A DNA stretch of 54,957 bases, taken from an uncultured Bacteroidales bacterium. GTDB lineage: Bacteria > Bacteroidota > Bacteroidia > Bacteroidales > Bacteroidaceae. Below the pieces are notes generated by a model. The model was not told the DNA's origin, ran no database searches, and was given only the letters and a program-made list of their open reading frames with translations. Location: positions 1 to 54,957 of the forward strand of contig CACZBX010000004.1 of the NCBI GenBank assembly GCA_902779535.1, written 5' to 3'. This document shows, piece after piece, positions 37,894 through 46,374 of this stretch; position 1 is the first letter of the stretch; every line of letters begins with the position of its first letter. The position numbers were made by a program, and so were the translations under genes.

Positions 37894-38552
37894 TCAGTCT
37901 GGTGATGAATCCGGCCGTCCAGAAGATGAATTGTGCGGTCGGTTAAAGCAGCCAATCCTTCATCGTGCGTCACGATCACGAAGGTCTGTCCCAACCGTTC
38001 TCTCAAATCAAAGAACAGTTGGTGTAATTCTTGTTTGTTGGCTGTATCGAGACTTCCCGACGGTTCGTCAGCTAAAATCACAGAGGGATGGTTTATCAAA
38101 GCACGTCCCACGGCCACTCGTTGCTTCTCTCCTCCCGACAATTCCGATGGTTTATGCGCAGCACGATCCTTCAGACCAAGCATTTCAAGAATCTCCATGG
38201 CTTTCTTCTTCGCGTCCGATGCTGAGTCGCCGGCGATCAATGCTGGAATCATCACATTCTCGAGAGCCGTAAACTCCGGAAGAAGCTGATGGAACTGAAA
38301 GACAAAGCCGACCCGTTTGTTACGGAAAGCCGACAATTCCTTTTCCTTCAACGTACTCACATCCGTTCCGTCAATCACTACCGAACCGCTATCGGCCTTG
38401 TCAAGTGTACCGATAATCTGAAGCAAAGTCGTTTTTCCGGCACCGCTCGGCCCCACGATACTTACCACCTCGCCCTTCCCTATAGAGAGGTCGATGCCTT
38501 TCAACACTCGCAAACTGCCAAAACTCTTGGTTATCCCTTTTATTTCTATCAT
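37890..38552 (-). CDS. LolD-type ABC transporter ATP-binding protein
   Basis: This 220-residue ATPase has Walker [11 protein letters not shown]-loop [13 protein letters not shown], signature [15 protein letters not shown], Walker [13 protein letters not shown] and H-loop VTHD. The FQFHxLLPEF loop is typical of LolD, which drives lipoprotein release from the inner membrane. The LolC/E-type permease is not in this window. It lies 16 bases downstream of the antiporter gene. Confidence 0.85.
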   Translation of the reverse strand: MIEIKGITKSFGSLRVLKGIDLSIGKGEVVSIVGPSGAGKTTLLQIIGTLDKADSGSVVIDGTDVSTLKEKELSAFRNKRVGFVFQFHQLLPEFTALENVMIPALIAGDSASDAKKKAMEILEMLGLKDRAAHKPSELSGGEKQRVAVGRALINHPSVILADEPSGSLDTANKQELHQLFFDLRERLGQTFVIVTHDEGLAALTDRTIHLLDGRIHHQTD

Positions 38553-38568
38553 GACTGTCGTTTATTCA

Positions 38569-40710
38569 TTATTCACTTTTCCGGATCAGACTGGATATCC
38601 ATTTCGATACACGGTCGTATAGCGTATATTCCGTTGCTTTCTGAACGATTGGATTCGAGAAAGAAAGGATACTCTCAGGGTCAGCATATTGATCCGGATA
38701 GATAATCAGCTGACTATTATTCGAAAAGTACTTACTGATTTGCGAAGGTAGTTTGTCGAACGACGACTGATATGAGATAGAACCGGCCCGTGAAGAGACG
38801 ACGACGAACAAGTGGTCGTGTTCTACTTGTCCTGCCAACGACATCAGTTCTTCCCAGTCGTCCATCTCCGAGAATTCTGCCTCTCGTCCTATGTGACGGT
38901 GTTGGATAAAACGCTGCAACTGGATTAATGTGTTGCGCATGGCATAGAAATGAATTCTGCATCCCAGTTCTTCACTCATACGACACAGTTGCAACACCCA
39001 TTTCGTGAAGCCAACTTCGTATTCTGCCTTTTCCGGGGCGACAACAATAATCCTACGCAGTGTATTGACCGGCATCAGTAGCTTTGCTATCATTATCTGC
39101 CGATGTGTCTGGCTCAACAAGCTCTCGGTGAACATGCCAAAGAACGAATCAACCATCTTTGTCTTCCGGTGCAAACCGATGATTACATCCGTTGCACGAT
39201 GTTCTTTCATCGTATGAATGACTCCCTGTGCTATATTCATGTCATAGCGAAGCACAGTCTTTACCGCAGCGTCAGCCGCGGCTGCCGCCTTTGCCGTTCG
39301 CTCCAAGTTATGTTGGCAGGCTCTCACCTTACTTTCTGAGGCATTGCTATCGTCGACAACGCTAAGAGCCACGATGGGTGTTTCTTTTGTCTTACGAAGT
39401 GTCAAGGCCATCTCAACCAGTCCGTCGATGGTCTCAGGATTTGCAACCGGAATCAGATAACACTCATGCTCTTTCTTCTCTTTCTGTATATCATCCGACT
39501 GCGACTCGGTGATAATCTTCTTCGCTGCCCGATCCGTCACAATGGAACTTACGATACACGTTATCAGAATCAGCACAACCGTACCATTCAACACATCATC
39601 GTTCAGCAAGCGTTCACCATTCTCCATCACAATGTCATGGCCTATCAGCACAGCGGCTAAGGCAGCCGCAGCATGAGCATTGGTCATACCGAATAAGATA
39701 CGGCGCTCTACCACCTTCATCTTAAAGATCTTCTGCGTCAAATAAGCAGGTATCCACTTGGCAATAACGGCGACAACGGTCATCACCACCGACACCTTCA
39801 AGGCTGTTCCGCCTACCAGCATGCTGCGAATATCAATGATCATACCGACTCCGATAAGGAAATAAGGGATGAACAAGGCATTTCCAACAAACTCCAGTCG
39901 GGTCATCAACGGAGATACGTGAGGAATATAACGGTTCAGCACCAAGCCGGCCAGGAAAGCGCCCAAAATTCCTTCCATGCCGACGAGTTGCATGAGCGCC
40001 GCTCCCAAGAACACCATCGAGAGAACAAAGACAAACTGCATGACGGCATCATTGTACCGACGAAAGAACCAACGGCATAACCGAGGCATGAAGAAGATAA
40101 TCAGGAACGAAAGGATGACAACCTTTCCCAATAACCACAACCAGAACCAAGCACTACCATCACTTGTCTTATAGGTTCCGCCAATGACTGCCAGAATAAT
40201 CAGTGCAAACAAGACCGTAATGATCGTAGCGGCGATGGAAATGCTCGACGAAGGCTCCCTAGACAAGCCATACCGGCTGATGATCGGATAGGCAATCAGC
40301 GTATTGCTGGCATAGATACTCGCCAATAACAGCGAGGATGCAACCCCATAATGAAGGATGGTCAAGCTGGTAAAGGTACCGATTACCATCGGAATGGAAA
40401 ACGACAAAAGGCCGAAGGTAATTCCTTTCAGCTGGTTCTTCTTAAAGTCGTCCATATCCAGTTCCAGTCCGGCCAGAAAGACAATATAGTACATGCCGAC
40501 CTTTCCGAACAGTTCAAAACTATCATCAAATTCCAAAAGATTCAAGCCATGCTTTCCAATCAGCATACCGGCAAGTATCATTCCCACGATATGAGGGATA
40601 TGTAACTTGCCCATGACAAGAGGAGCAAACAAAATAATGAGCAACACCAGGAAGAATATCCAAGTGGGATCAGTAATCGGCAGTTGAGATGTGAAGCTCG
40701 TGAAATCCAT
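38569..40710 (-). CDS. Kef-type cation:proton antiporter with C-terminal universal-stress domains
   Basis: This 713-residue protein has a CPA2 membrane domain of about 12 segments (residues about 15-395, for example YYIVFLAGLELDMDDFKK, FLAGLVLNRYIPHVSPL and GMTNAHAAAALAAVLIG). A soluble region of about 300 residues resembles two USP-like domains (DVIIGLHRKTKMVDSFFG). It exchanges K+ or Na+ for protons, with cytoplasmic nucleotide-type control likely. Transcription runs into the LolD-type gene. Confidence 0.88.
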   Translation of the reverse strand: MDFTSFTSQLPITDPTWIFFLVLLIILFAPLVMGKLHIPHIVGMILAGMLIGKHGLNLLEFDDSFELFGKVGMYYIVFLAGLELDMDDFKKNQLKGITFGLLSFSIPMVIGTFTSLTILHYGVASSLLLASIYASNTLIAYPIISRYGLSREPSSSISIAATIITVLFALIILAVIGGTYKTSDGSAWFWLWLLGKVVILSFLIIFFMPRLCRWFFRRYNDAVMQFVFVLSMVFLGAALMQLVGMEGILGAFLAGLVLNRYIPHVSPLMTRLEFVGNALFIPYFLIGVGMIIDIRSMLVGGTALKVSVVMTVVAVIAKWIPAYLTQKIFKMKVVERRILFGMTNAHAAAALAAVLIGHDIVMENGERLLNDDVLNGTVVLILITCIVSSIVTDRAAKKIITESQSDDIQKEKKEHECYLIPVANPETIDGLVEMALTLRKTKETPIVALSVVDDSNASESKVRACQHNLERTAKAAAAADAAVKTVLRYDMNIAQGVIHTMKEHRATDVIIGLHRKTKMVDSFFGMFTESLLSQTHRQIMIAKLLMPVNTLRRIIVVAPEKAEYEVGFTKWVLQLCRMSEELGCRIHFYAMRNTLIQLQRFIQHRHIGREAEFSEMDDWEELMSLAGQVEHDHLFVVVSSRAGSISYQSSFDKLPSQISKYFSNNSQLIIYPDQYADPESILSFSNPIVQKATEYTLYDRVSKWISSLIRKSE

Positions 40711-40862
40711 TCGTCAATATTTACTGCGAAGATAGCACAAATCCCTAGGAAAGCCAAATTTATCAAGACTTTTCAACCACACCACTTGACTTTCAAAAAG
40801 ACAAAATACTTTAAACCATTCAAGTTTGCTATCATTTTATTTCATTTCTTTTTAAAATGTCA

Positions 40863-40870
40863 TAACTTTG
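40863..40870 (+). promoter_or_regulatory. -7 promoter element of asd
   Basis: TAACTTTG fits TAnnTTTG and lies 43 bp before the ATG at 40914. Confidence 0.55.
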
Positions 40871-40913
40871 CTGCGAAATACAGTTTAATATACATTACTA
40901 ATTCTAAACGAAA

Positions 40914-41921
40914 ATGAGAGTAGCAATTGTTGGTGCAAGTGGAGCCGTAGGACAAGAGTTCCTGCGTGTCCTCGACGAACGAAATTTCCCTATCGACGAG
41001 TTGGTTTTATTTGGTTCGACACGTAGTGCCGGACGGAAGTACCCTTTCCGAGGAAAGGAGATTGAAGTCAAACTTCTTCAGCACAATGATGATTTTAAAG
41101 GGATTGATGTTGCTTTTGTATCTGCCGGCGGCAGTACTTCGAAAGAGTTCGCCGAAACCATCACGAAACACGGAACCGTTATGATCGACAATTCAAGTGC
41201 TTTCCGTATGGACAGCGATGTGCCTCTGGTTGTTCCTGAGGTGAATCCTGAAGACGCACTGAATCGTCCACGTGGTATCATCGCCAATCCCAATTGCACG
41301 ACGATCCAGATGGTTGTTGCCTTGAAAGCCATCGAGGGTCTGTCACATATCCGTAAGGTTCACGTATCCACTTACCAAGCAGCCAGTGGTGCCGGTGCCG
41401 CTGCAATGGCCGAACTGTACGAACAATACCGTCAGGTCTTGGCCAACGAACCAGTGACAGTCAGCAAATTCCCGTACCAACTGGCATTCAACGTGATTCC
41501 TGAGGTCGATGTCTTCACCGACAACGGCTACACGAAAGAAGAGATGAAGATGTACAACGAGACACGCAAGATCATGCACTCGGATGTGAAGGTCAGTGCT
41601 ACGTGTGTCCGTGTACCTGCCCTCCGCTCACACTCACAAAGTGTGTGGGTAGAGACCGTTGAGCCAGTTTCTCCTGAGCAAGCCAGAGAAGCATTCGAGA
41701 AAGGCGAAGGTCTTGTCGTTATGGATAATCCCGCAAAACTGGAATATCCGATGCCTTTGTTCCTCGCCGGAAAAGATCCTGTCTATGTAGGACGAATTCG
41801 CAAAGACCTGACCAACGAGAACGGACTCACTTTCTGGGTTGTCGGCGACCAAATCAAGAAAGGTGCTGCACTCAATGCAGTCCAAATCGCGGAATACTTG
41901 ATGAAAGTAAAGAACATCTAA
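40914..41921 (+). CDS. asd: Aspartate-semialdehyde dehydrogenase
   Basis: This 335-residue enzyme reduces aspartyl phosphate to the semialdehyde, the branch point to lysine/diaminopimelate, threonine and methionine. The NADP loop is [15 protein letters not shown], the catalytic Cys is in NPNCTTIQM, and the substrate-binding His is in [14 protein letters not shown]. It converges on the bifunctional aspartokinase gene that supplies its substrate, with palindromic repeats in the 103-bp gap. Confidence 0.95.
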   Translation: MRVAIVGASGAVGQEFLRVLDERNFPIDELVLFGSTRSAGRKYPFRGKEIEVKLLQHNDDFKGIDVAFVSAGGSTSKEFAETITKHGTVMIDNSSAFRMDSDVPLVVPEVNPEDALNRPRGIIANPNCTTIQMVVALKAIEGLSHIRKVHVSTYQAASGAGAAAMAELYEQYRQVLANEPVTVSKFPYQLAFNVIPEVDVFTDNGYTKEEMKMYNETRKIMHSDVKVSATCVRVPALRSHSQSVWVETVEPVSPEQAREAFEKGEGLVVMDNPAKLEYPMPLFLAGKDPVYVGRIRKDLTNENGLTFWVVGDQIKKGAALNAVQIAEYLMKVKNI

Positions 41922-41942
41922 CTCACTTTCAATCATAATTAA

Positions 41943-42008
41943 GTTTATCACCTTAGTGACAAACCTTTGTCACCCGGGTGATAAACTTTTTTCACCTTGG
42001 TGATAAAC
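41943..42008. repeat. Three tandem dyads of the TTTATCACC/GGTGATAAA type between asd and thrA
   Basis: Three palindromes follow each other at 22-23 bp centre spacing: 41943-41964 (GTTTATCAC and GTGACAAAC), 41966-41985 (TTTGTCACCCGGGTGATAAA) and 41989-42007 (TTTTTCACC and GGTGATAAA). They fill the gap between two converging genes. They could act as a bidirectional terminator, as a protein-binding array, or be an intergenic repeat. Related half-sites occur upstream of thrA at 44711-44745. Confidence 0.65.
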
Positions 42009-42024
42009 CCAAAACAATCCGTTT

Positions 42025-44457
42025 TTAGATATTGGCAATCCGCATGATATCGGCAAAGACTCCGGCTGCTGTTACGCTCGCTCCGGCTCCATAGCCCTGA
42101 ATCATCATCGGATACTCCTTATACCGTTCGGTTGTCAGCAAGATAATGTTATTGCTTCCTTCCAGGCTATAGAAAGGATGCGACTTCTCGACTTCTACCA
42201 ACGAAACACTACCCTTCCCCTCTTCAAACTTCGCCACGAAGCGCCAGCGCTTGTGTTCTTGTTCAAGTTGTGCGCGACGTTGTTCGAAGGAGGCATCCAG
42301 ACTTGGGAGGTTCTTCCAGAATTCGTCGATCGTGCCTTCCATGATATCGTTTGGAATGAAGAGATGTTTCTCGACATCAGCCTGTTCGAGTACATAGCCA
42401 GCCTCACGTGCCAGAATAACAAGCTTACGGATGACATCTTTTCCGCTTAAATCGATGCGAGGATCGGGCTCCGAGTAACGTTCCTCCTTTGCTCTGCGTA
42501 CAGCCAGGCTCAGAGGTACATCCTTACTTATTGTATTAAAGATATAGTTGAGTGTGCCGCTTAGGATAGCCTCAATCTTTAGGATGCGGTCACCGCTGTT
42601 TATCAAGTCGTTAATCGTGTTAATCACCGGCAGTCCGGCACCAACATTCGTCTCGAAGAGGTATTTCACGCCACGGTGAACGGATTCAGTCTTCAACGAC
42701 TTATACGTTGCATAGTCAGAAGACGCCGAAATTTTGTTGGCTGCGACCACCGAGATATTGTGTGAGAGGAAGTCGTGATACAATGAAGCGACTTCGGCAC
42801 TGGCCGTACAATCCACGAAGACGGAATTAAAGATGTTCATTCCGATAATCTCATCGCGAAGCACTTTCCTTGAGGAAGGAATGCCCTTTTCTTCCAACTG
42901 CTTGCGATAATCCTTCAGGTCGATCCCATCGCGTGTAAAGAGAGCCTGATGACCATTCGCAATTCCGACCACGTTCAATTTCAGATTCCGTTCGTTGGCC
43001 AACTTCTCCTGTTGTTGTCGCAACTGTTCGATCAGGCTATTTCCTACGGCACCAATACCACAGATGAAGAGGTTCAGCACCTGGTATTCGGACAGGAAGA
43101 ACGAATCGTGAATGACGTTCAAGGCCTTGCGAAGTGACTTCAGGTCGATGACAAAAGAAATATTTGTCTCACTGGCACCTTGAGCGGTGGCAATCACGCT
43201 AATACCATTTCGTCCCAATGTACCGAAGAGTTTTCCGGCAATACCCGGTACCAGTTTCATGTTTTCTCCGACGACAGCGACTGTTGCCAAGTTCCGTTGT
43301 ACGATGGCCGGGCTCATCTCGCCCATTTCAATTTCTTTGGCAAACTCCTCGTTCAGTACTTCTGCAGCCAAATCGGCATCCTGATTCCGCACGCCGATGG
43401 ATGTACTGTTCTCGGACGAAGCCTGAGCCACCAAGAACACGCTGATGCCGCTTCCTGCCAGAGCCGAGAAGATGCGATAGTTCACACCGATAACACCCAC
43501 CATACCCAAACCTGTAACCGTGATCAAACTGGTATCGTTGATGGAAGAGATACCTTTAATCAACTTATTGCCCGAATCAACCTTCTGCTTGATGACGGTA
43601 CCTGAGCCTTCAGGGTTGAATGTGTTTTTTACCCAAATAGGAATATTCTTATGACAAACCGGATAGATGGTTGGCGGATAGACTACTTTCGCACCAAAGT
43701 TACAAAGTTCCATGGCCTCAACATAACTCAGCTCGTTGATGGTGTATGCCGTATTGATGACCCGTGGGTCGGCAGTCATGAAACCATCCACATCCGTCCA
43801 GATTTCTAAACATTCTGCATCCAAGGCGGCTGCAATAATAGAAGCGGTATAGTCGGAACCGCCTCTTCCGAGATTTGTAATCTCACCGGTCTGCTTGTCT
43901 GTCGAGATAAAGCCAGGTACTAAAGCCACCTTAGGCAGCTCCTTGAAAGTCTCTTTCACCAACCGATTCGTCAGTTCGGAGTCGAGGATATGCTTATCCC
44001 GTTTTTTTTCTGTCTTGATAAAGTTTCGGGAATCGTACCAGACAGCATCCTTTATCAACGAAGCGACAATCAGCGATGAGAGACGCTCGCCGTAACTAAG
44101 GATCGTTGCCAATGTTTTCGGTGAGAGGTCGCGAATAAGGTAGATACCTTGGAAGATATTTTTCAATTCGTTCAGCAACTCGTTTACCTTACCTACCAAT
44201 GTCGTGCGGGCTTCTCCTGCCGGGATGACCGTATATACCATCTCGATATGTCGGTTGACAATCTCCTGATATTCTTTTTCGAAGCTATCATCTCCCTTCG
44301 AAGCCAGCTCCGAAGCAAAAATTAATTTGTCCGTAATCCCGCCTAAGGCCGAAACGACTACGATGACTTGTCCCTCAACAGCCTCAACTATTTGTTTGAC
44401 ACTCAATATACTTTGTACGGAACCGACCGATGTTCCGCCGAATTTCATTACTTTCAT
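42025..44457 (-). CDS. thrA: Bifunctional aspartate kinase / homoserine dehydrogenase
   Basis: This 810-residue protein has the aspartokinase domain at about 1-290 (MKVMKFGGTSVGS, GRGGSDYTASIIAAAL), an ACT regulatory pair at about 310-450 (ITVTGLGMVGVIG, VAVVGENM), and the homoserine dehydrogenase domain at about 460-810 (LFICGIGAVGNSL, VVAANKIS, NVGAGLPVINTINDL, SEPDPRIDLSGKDV). It performs the first and third steps of the aspartate pathway toward threonine and methionine. A leader of about 220 nt with short ORFs precedes it. Confidence 0.95.
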   Translation of the reverse strand: MKVMKFGGTSVGSVQSILSVKQIVEAVEGQVIVVVSALGGITDKLIFASELASKGDDSFEKEYQEIVNRHIEMVYTVIPAGEARTTLVGKVNELLNELKNIFQGIYLIRDLSPKTLATILSYGERLSSLIVASLIKDAVWYDSRNFIKTEKKRDKHILDSELTNRLVKETFKELPKVALVPGFISTDKQTGEITNLGRGGSDYTASIIAAALDAECLEIWTDVDGFMTADPRVINTAYTINELSYVEAMELCNFGAKVVYPPTIYPVCHKNIPIWVKNTFNPEGSGTVIKQKVDSGNKLIKGISSINDTSLITVTGLGMVGVIGVNYRIFSALAGSGISVFLVAQASSENSTSIGVRNQDADLAAEVLNEEFAKEIEMGEMSPAIVQRNLATVAVVGENMKLVPGIAGKLFGTLGRNGISVIATAQGASETNISFVIDLKSLRKALNVIHDSFFLSEYQVLNLFICGIGAVGNSLIEQLRQQQEKLANERNLKLNVVGIANGHQALFTRDGIDLKDYRKQLEEKGIPSSRKVLRDEIIGMNIFNSVFVDCTASAEVASLYHDFLSHNISVVAANKISASSDYATYKSLKTESVHRGVKYLFETNVGAGLPVINTINDLINSGDRILKIEAILSGTLNYIFNTISKDVPLSLAVRRAKEERYSEPDPRIDLSGKDVIRKLVILAREAGYVLEQADVEKHLFIPNDIMEGTIDEFWKNLPSLDASFEQRRAQLEQEHKRWRFVAKFEEGKGSVSLVEVEKSHPFYSLEGSNNIILLTTERYKEYPMMIQGYGAGASVTAAGVFADIMRIANI

Positions 44458-44687
44458 GAATTGTACGTTTTAAAACTCTGATGAGTAAAAAGGAAATAAG
44501 GAATTGTTTGCTTACGCCGGTAAGCGTGATTCACGTAGAACCGCATAATTATCATTCTGCCCGGAAGGGCATATCCATGGACCATGAGCACATTCGCATG
44601 GAAACGTACATTTGATGTAGATAGAATGCTGTCATCTCAACGTTACTAAAAGGTTGCAAAGACTGACTTCTGTCTTGCTTCTGGTGA
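44458..44687 (-). promoter_or_regulatory. Long structured 5' leader of thrA
   Basis: From the -7 element at 44688-44695 to the start at 44457 there are about 220 nt. On the transcript they contain a Met-rich ORF (44635-44552), a TGCCC-TTCC-GGGCA hairpin at its end, then CGTG-AAT-CACG and GCTTAC-CGGC-GTAAGC hairpins. A second ORF of 30 codons (44546-44454) starts MRFYVNHAYRRK and its stop overlaps the thrA ATG (ATGA). The layout resembles attenuation or translational coupling, not a riboswitch class I can recognise. Confidence 0.45.
44552..44635 (-). CDS. Candidate Met-rich leader peptide upstream of thrA
   Basis: The ORF encodes 27 residues, six of them Met (positions 1, 9, 13, 15, 20, 22; for example SMRMCSWSMDM), ending TGA TAA. 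It lies in the leader of the gene committing aspartate to methionine and threonine. A Met-rich leader would let ribosome stalling report methionine supply. Chance cannot be ruled out from one sequence. Confidence 0.35.
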   Translation of the reverse strand: MTAFYLHQMYVSMRMCSWSMDMPFRAE

Positions 44688-44695
44688 CAAAGATA
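44688..44695 (-). promoter_or_regulatory. -7 promoter element of thrA
   Basis: On the minus strand TATCTTTG fits TAnnTTTG. No clear -33 is seen; instead the TTTATCAC/GTGATAAA pair begins 15 bp further upstream. Confidence 0.6.
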
Positions 44696-44710
44696 CAGAT
44701 TCTTCGATAC

Positions 44711-44745
44711 TTTTTATCACTTTTTCTCATTTTTTTGTGATAAAA
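44711..44745. promoter_or_regulatory. TTTATCAC / GTGATAAA dyad upstream of the thrA promoter
   Basis: TTTTTATCAC (44711-44720) and GTGATAAAA (44737-44745) are inverted with a 16-bp T-rich spacer. The half-site equals that of the tandem dyads at 41943-42008. The position fits an operator or activator site. Confidence 0.35.
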
Positions 44746-44773
44746 GAACATTCTGGTCATAAAAGAGAACGGA

Positions 44774-44809
44774 AATAGGCTGTCTTATCACAAGATACGA
44801 CAGCCTATT
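44774..44809 (-). terminator. Terminator-like hairpin between the alkaline phosphatase-like gene and thrA
   Basis: AATAGGCTGTC pairs with GACAGCCTATT (11-bp stem, 14-nt loop). It lies downstream of the gene ending at 44926. The T-run is better on the plus strand, so its direction is uncertain. The remainder up to 44925 shows no gene. Confidence 0.5.
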
Positions 44810-44925
44810 CGATATTTTTCACGAAGCATTTGCTTGCTATACCATCAAGAAAGATACCAATAAATCATTCTCTCATTTTGTCGAAATAGAACCTGGGTCC
44901 CTGGTTGGCACCCAAGTGGCAAACT

Positions 44926-46125
44926 TTATAAATTCAGCAAAGATTTCATTTGCTCAAAAAGTTGTGTGTTCAGCATGGTTCCACCAAACTGCTCGGCTCC
45001 AGCACCATAAGCAAAGTAAGGTACCATAATGCCAGAATGGTTAGCCATACCAGGCATCGTCCACTTGGCTTCCACCTTTCGGTTTTGGATGTCACCGCCC
45101 ACCAGAGTCATGCCAGAAGCTTCAGGAGAACCTGCCACAATAACCAACGTATTGGCATGCTTGTCGGCAAAATCCAACGCTCTTCCTATCGCCATGTCCA
45201 GATTGATAACTTCTTTGACGAGCAGTTCCGTCTGGCTGTTATGAGAAGCACGGTCCACAAACATACTGCTGGTCATCAGGAAGAAACCCTTGGAATTTTG
45301 AGAAAGCAAGTTCAGGGCCAATGACACCTCATCAGGATACATATTGGGATCTCGTCCGTTCGCTAAGTTAGGTATTTGAACCTTATGGGTAAAGCCAGCC
45401 ACCTTGCCGCTTCTCACTTGCTTGATTTCTTCCCACGAATGCAGTACCTGATACCCCTTCTGCCTCAACTCTTCTAAGAGGTCACGCTTGTCGGCACGAG
45501 GCTCGAAAGTCATCTGAGACCCACCTCCACCTTGAGGGGCTCTTGCTGCACCGGTAGGAGGACCGAATCCTTTCACACTATGGGTAAAGAAACCCTCGCC
45601 CGCACCGATAAACACATCCACACCCGTATCAACATACTGAGCCGTAATCTCGTCTGTCATCATGCGGTTCTTACTATGTCCGATAAAAGGCACATTACTA
45701 CCTTCCACCAATGTATTGCTTGACACGATGCCAGTAGCAATACCAGCCTCTTTGGCCATTTCGATGATGTTCTTCACAGGCTGGTTGTCCTTGTCCACTC
45801 CTACGGCACCTTTATGGCTGTTGATGCCACAGGCCAATGCGGTGCAATGAGATGGAGCATCACCGCAAAAAGAGTCCAAAGGGTTGGTAGTCATCAAACC
45901 GGCATGTGTCATTCTGCCTACCTGAAGGCTTCCTCCATTGCCTATGGCTCCTGCTTGCCATTGGGCTACACCCATACCGTCGGCCAATACCAGGATGATA
46001 TTCTTAGGTGTGGAAGCAAATGCCCGTCTACTTCTTTTTGTTTGTTTGGCTTCGATGAAGTTGACTCCTCCAAAAGCCAAGAAAGGTATGCTACCCATTA
46101 TTTTCAAAGATTCCCTACGATTCAT
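44926..46125 (-). CDS. Alkaline phosphatase family protein with altered metal sites
   Basis: This 399-residue exported protein starts MNRRESLKIMG, a Tat-like twin-arginine signal. It aligns to PhoA-type phosphatases: Asp49 (VLADGMGVAQ), the nucleophile Ser92 (GDAPSHCTALACG), Asp291 and His295 (VDRASHN), and His363 (ANHSG). The Mg ligand Glu322 of E. coli is Ser286 here, and Asp369/His370 of the TADHE motif are Ser333/Pro334 (VAGSPEASG). Zn1 ligands are kept but Zn2 and Mg sites are not. It may be a pseudo-enzyme or have a changed activity. A gene fragment lies just upstream. Confidence 0.85.
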   Translation of the reverse strand: MNRRESLKIMGSIPFLAFGGVNFIEAKQTKRSRRAFASTPKNIILVLADGMGVAQWQAGAIGNGGSLQVGRMTHAGLMTTNPLDSFCGDAPSHCTALACGINSHKGAVGVDKDNQPVKNIIEMAKEAGIATGIVSSNTLVEGSNVPFIGHSKNRMMTDEITAQYVDTGVDVFIGAGEGFFTHSVKGFGPPTGAARAPQGGGGSQMTFEPRADKRDLLEELRQKGYQVLHSWEEIKQVRSGKVAGFTHKVQIPNLANGRDPNMYPDEVSLALNLLSQNSKGFFLMTSSMFVDRASHNSQTELLVKEVINLDMAIGRALDFADKHANTLVIVAGSPEASGMTLVGGDIQNRKVEAKWTMPGMANHSGIMVPYFAYGAGAEQFGGTMLNTQLFEQMKSLLNL

Positions 46126-46157
46126 ATTCTTATTATTTTTCGCAAAATAATGAATAA

Positions 46158-46361
46158 TTATATCTGATGCAATAATTTACCTCTCTTTTTCGTCAAGGTG
46201 TAGGTTTTTCCCAAGTAATCGGATAAATTCAGTGTCCTTATTTCGTTTTCATCCAGCGTCAAAACATTCTCTACCCTTCTGGCCTTACCACTGGCCTTAT
46301 CTACGGAGAAATAAATGAGGATGCCTTCCACAAGGAAAGCAGCCTCAGCTTTTAATCTAAA
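46158..46361 (-). pseudogene. Orphan coding fragment, start missing
   Basis: Sixty-seven codons are open on the minus strand between an in-frame TGA and the TAA at 46158. They read like protein (AEAAFLVEGILIYFSVDK, ENVLTLDENEIRTLNLSDYL, GKTYTLTKKRG), but the only possible start is an internal GTG. It looks like the C-terminal remnant of a longer gene, deleted between GH109 and the alkaline phosphatase-like gene. I do not recognise the family. Confidence 0.45.
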
Positions 46362-46374
46362 TCAAAATAATGAA

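Noticed and set aside
44458-44687. SAM or lysine riboswitch before thrA
   Set aside because: I could not match the conserved core of any such class by eye; the hairpins are short and interrupted by ORFs.
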